Shown piece by piece: positions 58,889 to 64,000 of a stretch of 64,000 bases of DNA. The first letter of the stretch is position 1; the number at the start of each line of letters is the position of its first letter. Made by a program: the position numbers and the translations under genes. Source of the stretch: Prosapia bicincta (lineage: Eukaryota > Arthropoda > Insecta > Hemiptera > Cercopidae); the NCBI GenBank assembly GCA_036971475.1, contig JBAIZL010000006.1, positions 58,075,898 to 58,139,897 on the forward strand, read 5' to 3'. The notes beneath the pieces are model-generated. The model worked only from the letters and a program-made list of their open reading frames with translations, searched no databases and was not told the origin of the DNA.

Positions 58889-59211
58889 ACAAGAAGTAGG
58901 CCTATATACAACTCACAATTATAAAACTTTTATTTCAAACGCGTTTCAATGACATTATGTCATCATCATCAGTGATTCTATCACAAACATATAACTTTAA
59001 TTGAAGAAATGGAACATTACCTAAATTAGTTATATAGGCCTAGGTTATCTATATAATACTTTTTTGTATAAAAATATTATAGGTTATGTTCAATTTCTTT
59101 AATTAATGTTATATGTTTGTGATAGAATCACTGATGATGATGACATAATGTCATTGAAACGCGCTTGAAATGAAAAGTTTTATAATAGTGAGTTGTATAT
59201 ATGTCTTGTGT
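58889..59211. repeat. long inverted repeat with a hammerhead-like core in each arm
   Basis: Arms of about 125 bp (58889-59016 and 59087-59211) with a loop of about 70 bp. Each arm contains CTGATGA, a hairpin and GAAAC in hammerhead order: plus strand 59131-59137 and 59156-59160; minus strand 58972-58966 and 58947-58943. Helix II in the right arm is 59139-59155, seven pairs including one G-U, with a TAA loop. A GTGAT-AGA-ATCAC hairpin before CTGATGA would be helix I. Helix III and the cleavage triplet are not clear. It could be a foldback or Penelope/retrozyme-related repeat. Confidence 0.75.
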
Positions 59212-61170
59212 TTAAAATAATAATTGTTTGTTGATATTACTTTTTTGTTATAATATGTAATATTTTTAAGAATGGGTATTAAAATTATTATTAAAGTATC
59301 GTCTTGTTATATTTGTCTGTCTTGGCTATTTATAATATAGGTTAACTATGTATGAAATGTTAATGTGTATATGTTAAAAATTAACATAATGTGTATATGT
59401 TAATATAATTTAAATTATATTTAAATGTTATATTATAGTTATATTTTTAAAAGTTTTATATTATTGTTTTACTCAAAACATTCTTCATCTGAGAGAATTA
59501 CAAGTAATTATTTTTAAAACTGTTTGTTTACTACTATTTGTACATAGTTAATCTATTATTTATGAATAAATATAGTTATATTATTGTAAAAAATATAAAA
59601 GGAATAGTAAAAATGAATACCAAAATGTCCCTAAAACACTGCAAGAAATGTTTAAAGACAAATTAATCTTTCACCCAATCTGATTTTGTCCAACACCATT
59701 GACTTTTGCGCCAACGACCCTATCTAAGCGCGGTATTGCCCCGATAGTAACTTGGAAATGTAATTATTTTGTCATTACAACATAACAGGGGAACGTTAAG
59801 GATAACCTTCTTGGCGTAAACCCACCCCTTAGAGCGGCGCCACATAGGGGGAGGTGAGTAATGCGCCCTCTCAGGTAACACGTAAAGGCCATGCCAAAAG
59901 CGTTTGTGTCAGTAGAGTTGTTTTCGTTTATTTTTTAGTACAAAATTTCTTTAAAAACAAATTTGTCTTAATTATTTTAAATCCGTATTAAATTTCTGAA
60001 AATATTTTCTATTTATTTTTGCTGCATATGATATAAGTATTAGAAGCAAATAAATAATTGAGCCTTTTTATATAGAATTTGAAATAAAAAAAAAAAACAA
60101 ATTTAGTATCCTAAAAAAAATGTTTAGTAATTATAAGAAAAATCGATCTAAATAAACCAATTTCCTGCCAAAACTAGATACCTAAAAAACATTATAACTA
60201 ATTAGGTAATTAATAACTTTAAATAATAAATGGGCTACAAAACAAAAAAAAAGATTTCAGTTGACAAAAACAAAGGAATTATGTTTATCAATTAAAATGA
60301 AGGTGGTATCGAGAAAGTTACGTGTAAAACACAACGTCACTTGTAATACTTCCAGACGTTTCTTAAATTTAAAAATTTGCAAGTGAAAATTCTCAAGTTG
60401 CGGCATATAAAATAATTTATATGGAAATGAATTGGTAGAAAGTGACGTCATCACAACGATATTCAACGTTTTCTGGAAGCAAAACATGGCGTCTTCCGTC
60501 TTCACTTAGAGTTTGCTTGGAGGTTATGTTTAAATCATTTTCAAATGAAATTTCCTGTATAGTCAGAAATGCCGTATATATAATGTAATTAAATTGGTTG
60601 TTCGCAAGGAAAATGATTAGGTTATGTAATAACGTACGATTTTATTGAACAATTGGATCTTATTACACGAAGGTTGGGTTACTTTATGTGTTATACTTTA
60701 ACAATAAGTTCAATATACGTCTAAGGAACGTTCTGTTACTTCAGGAAAAGTTAACGATATATATAATCTTGTAATATACAGACTTGTTATTGGCTTGAAC
60801 TAAATGTATTAAGTGTACTTAAAATTAGATGTAAAATTAACAAATATGTTAAAAACCGAAACATATAATCATAAATACGTTTATGCATTAATGTTTATAT
60901 TGTTATTGTTAAAATAATCGTTTTGCATTGTTTTGGTTTTATGCTTTTTTTAAATTGGATATTACCTATCTTATTTTTAGGATTCTAGCGTATTATCCTA
61001 TTTTTTAAATATAATATTACATTTATGCGTACTACATATGCTAGTAGAAAAAGAAATGACGTGCTGCTTTCATGTCAACTTCTTAATAAATTAAGTAACT
61101 TTATTTTTAATTCAATAAAAGTAAGTTTAAAGTTTCACTTCTTTTAGCAATTCTGCGAATGGGATTGTTT
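59212..61170. other. AT-rich stretch, no gene recognised
   Basis: 59680-59900 is GC-richer (TTAGAGCGGCGCCACATAGG) and may be a transposon remnant. A minus frame at 60505-60257 has no recognised motif. Repeated ATGTTAATGTGTATATGTTA words lie at 59356-59403. A weak family A trace lies near 60590-60660. Confidence 0.4.
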
Positions 61171-61900
61171 TTTTTTTTTTAATCACCTCAGTAGGAGTAA
61201 GGTCAGTTCAGCACAGCCACCCCTAACTCGGCCGCTACGTAACCTAGGACTATAGGGGTAGTTTTGGATGATGCAGGAGGTCATCCCGGCCGCGACCCCA
61301 GACCCGGGGGTGGTTTCGACCACGTCTAGAGGGGTGGGGGGTAGTTTTTCGAAAAAAATTTTATTGTAACCTAACTCGGCCGCTACGTAACCTAGGACTA
61401 TAGGGGTGGTTTTGGATGATGCAGAGGCTTGACGCCGACCCTCACCCAACCCCTAAGGGTCGTTTTGACCATGCCTAGAGGGGCAGGGGGCGGTAAATGG
61501 AAAAAAATTAATTCCAACCAGCTAACCTAAACTAGCCAAAATGTATCCAACCCAACCAACCCCAAGGTGCATGGGACATCTCAGCTACGTTCAGGACCAT
61601 CTCCGGGGGTAGCTCTGGGGGTGGATTGGGGGGTGGGGGGTAGTTTTCGAAAAAATTTTGGAAAAACGTGCCTTGACCGATAGGGTGAGTCTAGAGTGTA
61701 TTATTGCGTCGGTAGGGGTAGTTTCACCTAGGGGTAGTTTTTACAAAAAATATGAAATTGCCAAAAATCGGTCGGCTGGATCAACAGACAGTACAGGATA
61801 TGTCTAGAGTCCAATAAGGATCGCTGCGGGGGCTGTTTTACCAAGGGGTAGTTTTGACAAAAAATATGAAATTGCCAAAAATCGATCGGTATGATCGAAG
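61171..61900. repeat. GC-richer repetitive block, 150-bp and shorter repeats
   Basis: The segment CCTAACTCGGCCGCTACGTA with the following 40 bp occurs at about 61224 and 61372. A GGGGTAGTTTT...AAAAAATATGAAATTGCCAAAAAT block occurs near 61730 and 61850, and part of it again near 62865. Composition changes sharply from AT-rich to GC-rich at 61170. Frames here have no recognised domain. Confidence 0.75.
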
Positions 61901-61984
61901 GACCGTACGGGTTATGTGTCCATTATGGTAGGCTGTGTGGGTGGGATCACCTGAGGGCCGATTGCCAAAAATAATCGGGGTCCT

Positions 61985-62835
61985 AGGTAAAAGCCAATCC
62001 CGAGCCGGCGCTTGAGGTAACACCGCCTAGGAGCGGGTAAAGCTAACACGGAGCACGGTCTCGGTTAAAGCCAAACCAAGCCCAGCCACCCGGCAGCTAG
62101 GCCTTAGGTAAAGCTAACACGGAGCTAGCCCTCGGGTAAAGCCATCACGAGGCAGACCCTTAGGTAAAGTAACACTGGAATAGCTCCGGTGGTGGGGGTA
62201 ACTTTTGGAAAGATTTAACGGTTATCTGATGACGTATCAGCGCTTGAGCGAGTCTAGGCAAGTAGTAGGCATACCCTAACTAGAGTGTTCTACCCTAAAT
62301 AAATTGGCTGATGCAGGGCAAGGGGCAAACCCGCAGAGTTAACACACTATCTTGGAGGTAGACCCACCCAAACCTCAGGCATAGCATCCCTGCAGCGGGG
62401 ACTTAGCCAACCCAAGGCAGGCCCTTAAGTAAAGCCACCTGAGGAAAAGGCTTAAGGTAAAGCTACCTTGGAGCCTGGTCTTAGGTAAAGCCTCTTTGGA
62501 GGTAGACTTTAAGTAAAGCTACCCAAGAGTCCGGCCAGGATGGTTGCTATATCAATTACAACCTATCAACCAAGACAAACACCTCCACCAAGTCCTAGGT
62601 AAAGCCATCCAGGTGTCAGACCATAGGTAAAGTAACCGAGGAGTCGGGCCTGAGGTAAAGCCAGCCAGGCCCTAGGTAAAGCTACCATTGAGGCAGACCA
62701 TCGGTAAAGCTACCATGGAGTCGGGGCCTAGGTAAAGCTACCATGGAGTTAGACCATAGGTAAAGCAAACACGGAGCAAGGACTCAGGTAAAAGCCATCT
62801 CGAAGCCAGCCGATAGGTAAAGTAACCCTGGATTC
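61985..62835. repeat. about 27-bp irregular tandem repeat (GGTAAAGC)
   Basis: The word AGGTAAAGC(T/C)A recurs every 25-60 bp, followed by ACC, GGAG and a C/G-rich end. Best-ordered copies (unit about 27 bp, GGTAAAGCTACCATGGAGTC) lie at 62680-62780. Diverged elsewhere. Confidence 0.8.
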
Positions 62836-62939
62836 AGGCATCAAGTGGGGGTGGTTATCAAATAATATATGAAATTACCAAAAAATGATCGGTTAGATCA
62901 AATGACCAACGACCTACATAGAGTTCAAATAGTCAACAA

Positions 62940-64000
62940 GTTGAATCGACCAATCACAACGCGGGGGCCCGGTAGGCCTACGTAAACGGTCAATGTAAGA
63001 CGAGAAGGCCTATATAACGTGTTAAACCAATATATATGACAGCCCACATAATGTGTTAAACAAATATGCAAGCCTACATACTATGCTAGGCCGACATACT
63101 ATGTCGGTAAATCACCGGCCAAAGCCTATATGAACTGAGATAGTTTCACCTCATATATCAGGCAGAACCACGGGCAGGCAACCGTATAATATGGGGAGTA
63201 CTATAAGGTATAGCTAAACCAATATATACGATAGCCCACATAATGTGTTAAACAAATACGCAAGCTTGCATACATACTATGCTAGGCCTACATACATGAA
63301 TCCCTAAATGCGCCTACTATGTCGGCAAATCACTGGCCACAGCCTATATGAACAGAGATAGTTTCACCTCATATATCAGGTAGAACCCGGCAATCGTATA
63401 ATATGGGAAGTACTATAAGGTACATCTACCAATGCATAACCTATCAAGCCCATGACGGTCAACAAATATTACAATATAATTTTAAAAAAAAGTTACGCAA
63501 CCTATATATACATACAGTGCTAAGCCAACATTCAGGCATATATACTTTGTTAAACCAGCATGCAATATACTCTAAATAGCCATAACGGTGTTAAACCAAT
63601 ATGCAGGTTAACCCATATACATCCTGTATTAGGCCAATAGTCCCGTTACCCACATATGCCTATATAATATGTTAAGCCTGGATGAATGATATCTTATATA
63701 GTGTGTTAAACAAAAACGCTTGTAAACCCACATAAATAATATGCTAAGCCTACATACTGTGCTAAACAGATACGCGTGTAAACTCACATAAATACAATGC
63801 TAACCAACATGGATGCTATCCTACATAGGCTTATATACTATGTTAGGCCTGGATACGTGATTGCCCCATATAGTGTGTTAAATAAATATGCGTGTAAACC
63901 AAATAAATACTCTGGTAAGCCAACATGCATGCTATCATAGATAGGCGTATAGATAGGCGATATGTAGTTAGGCCTACATATCGCGTTAAACAAACATGTG
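62940..64000. repeat. diverged tandem repeat of TATGTTAAGCC/TACATA words, runs off the window
   Basis: Phrases such as GTGTTAAACAAATATGC, AGCCTACATACTATGCTAGG and CCTATATAA recur throughout. A longer segment of about 190 bp near 63010-63200 (CCAATATATA, AGCCCACATAATGTGTTAAA, TATGAAC(T/A)GAGATAGTTTCA) is repeated at about 63215-63400. No coding feature. Confidence 0.8.

Overview
This is an AT-rich animal nuclear window, most likely from an insect. The evidence is an errantivirus-type Ty3/gypsy element whose primer-binding site matches an insect-type tRNA-Ser, arthropod-style non-LTR retrotransposons with RNase H, and very many micro-, mini- and macrosatellites. I see no host protein-coding gene, no rRNA gene and no intact tRNA gene. 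Order and species cannot be fixed from the sequence alone.

Layout. 1-326: (CA)n microsatellite. 2.2-3.7 kb: two dispersed elements. 3.9-8.7 kb: direct macro-repeat units, each made of a 27-bp satellite block plus about 1 kb of non-satellite sequence; a third, inverted copy lies at 19.6-24.8 kb, where the satellite has become an 83-bp higher-order array. 9.66-11.54 kb: a 5'-truncated non-LTR retrotransposon inside a dispersed element, with a perfect 14-bp target-site duplication. 13.7-14.5 kb: 125-bp satellite. 15.4-17.15 kb: a second truncated non-LTR element whose 3' end has become a 93-bp tandem array. 18.0-18.3 kb and 26.7-27.5 kb: minisatellites. 29.0-30.7 kb: a decayed minus-strand LTR-element gag with a tRNA-Lys-like primer site.

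31,780-39,241 is the best preserved unit: an almost intact LTR retrotransposon (291-bp LTRs differing at one position, TATA target duplication, primer site, gag, protease, RT/RNase H/integrase, env, polypurine tract). Gag, protease and polymerase lie in three successive reading frames. Env has no usable start codon of its own. A splice donor inside a nine-codon leader ORF and an acceptor near the end of pol are in register to give env its start codon and signal peptide.

39.3-64 kb: microsatellites, 19-bp, 146/439-bp, 33-bp, 45-bp and 22-bp tandem arrays, a hAT-like non-autonomous element, further copies of two related dispersed families (called A and B here), a large inverted repeat with a hammerhead-ribozyme-like core in each arm, and a GC-richer repetitive tail from 61.2 kb.

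Common theme: at least two satellites (45 bp and 93 bp) are tandem copies of the ends of transposable elements found beside them, and several microsatellites sit at one fixed point inside dispersed family A/B. The window records satellites being born from mobile-element ends.
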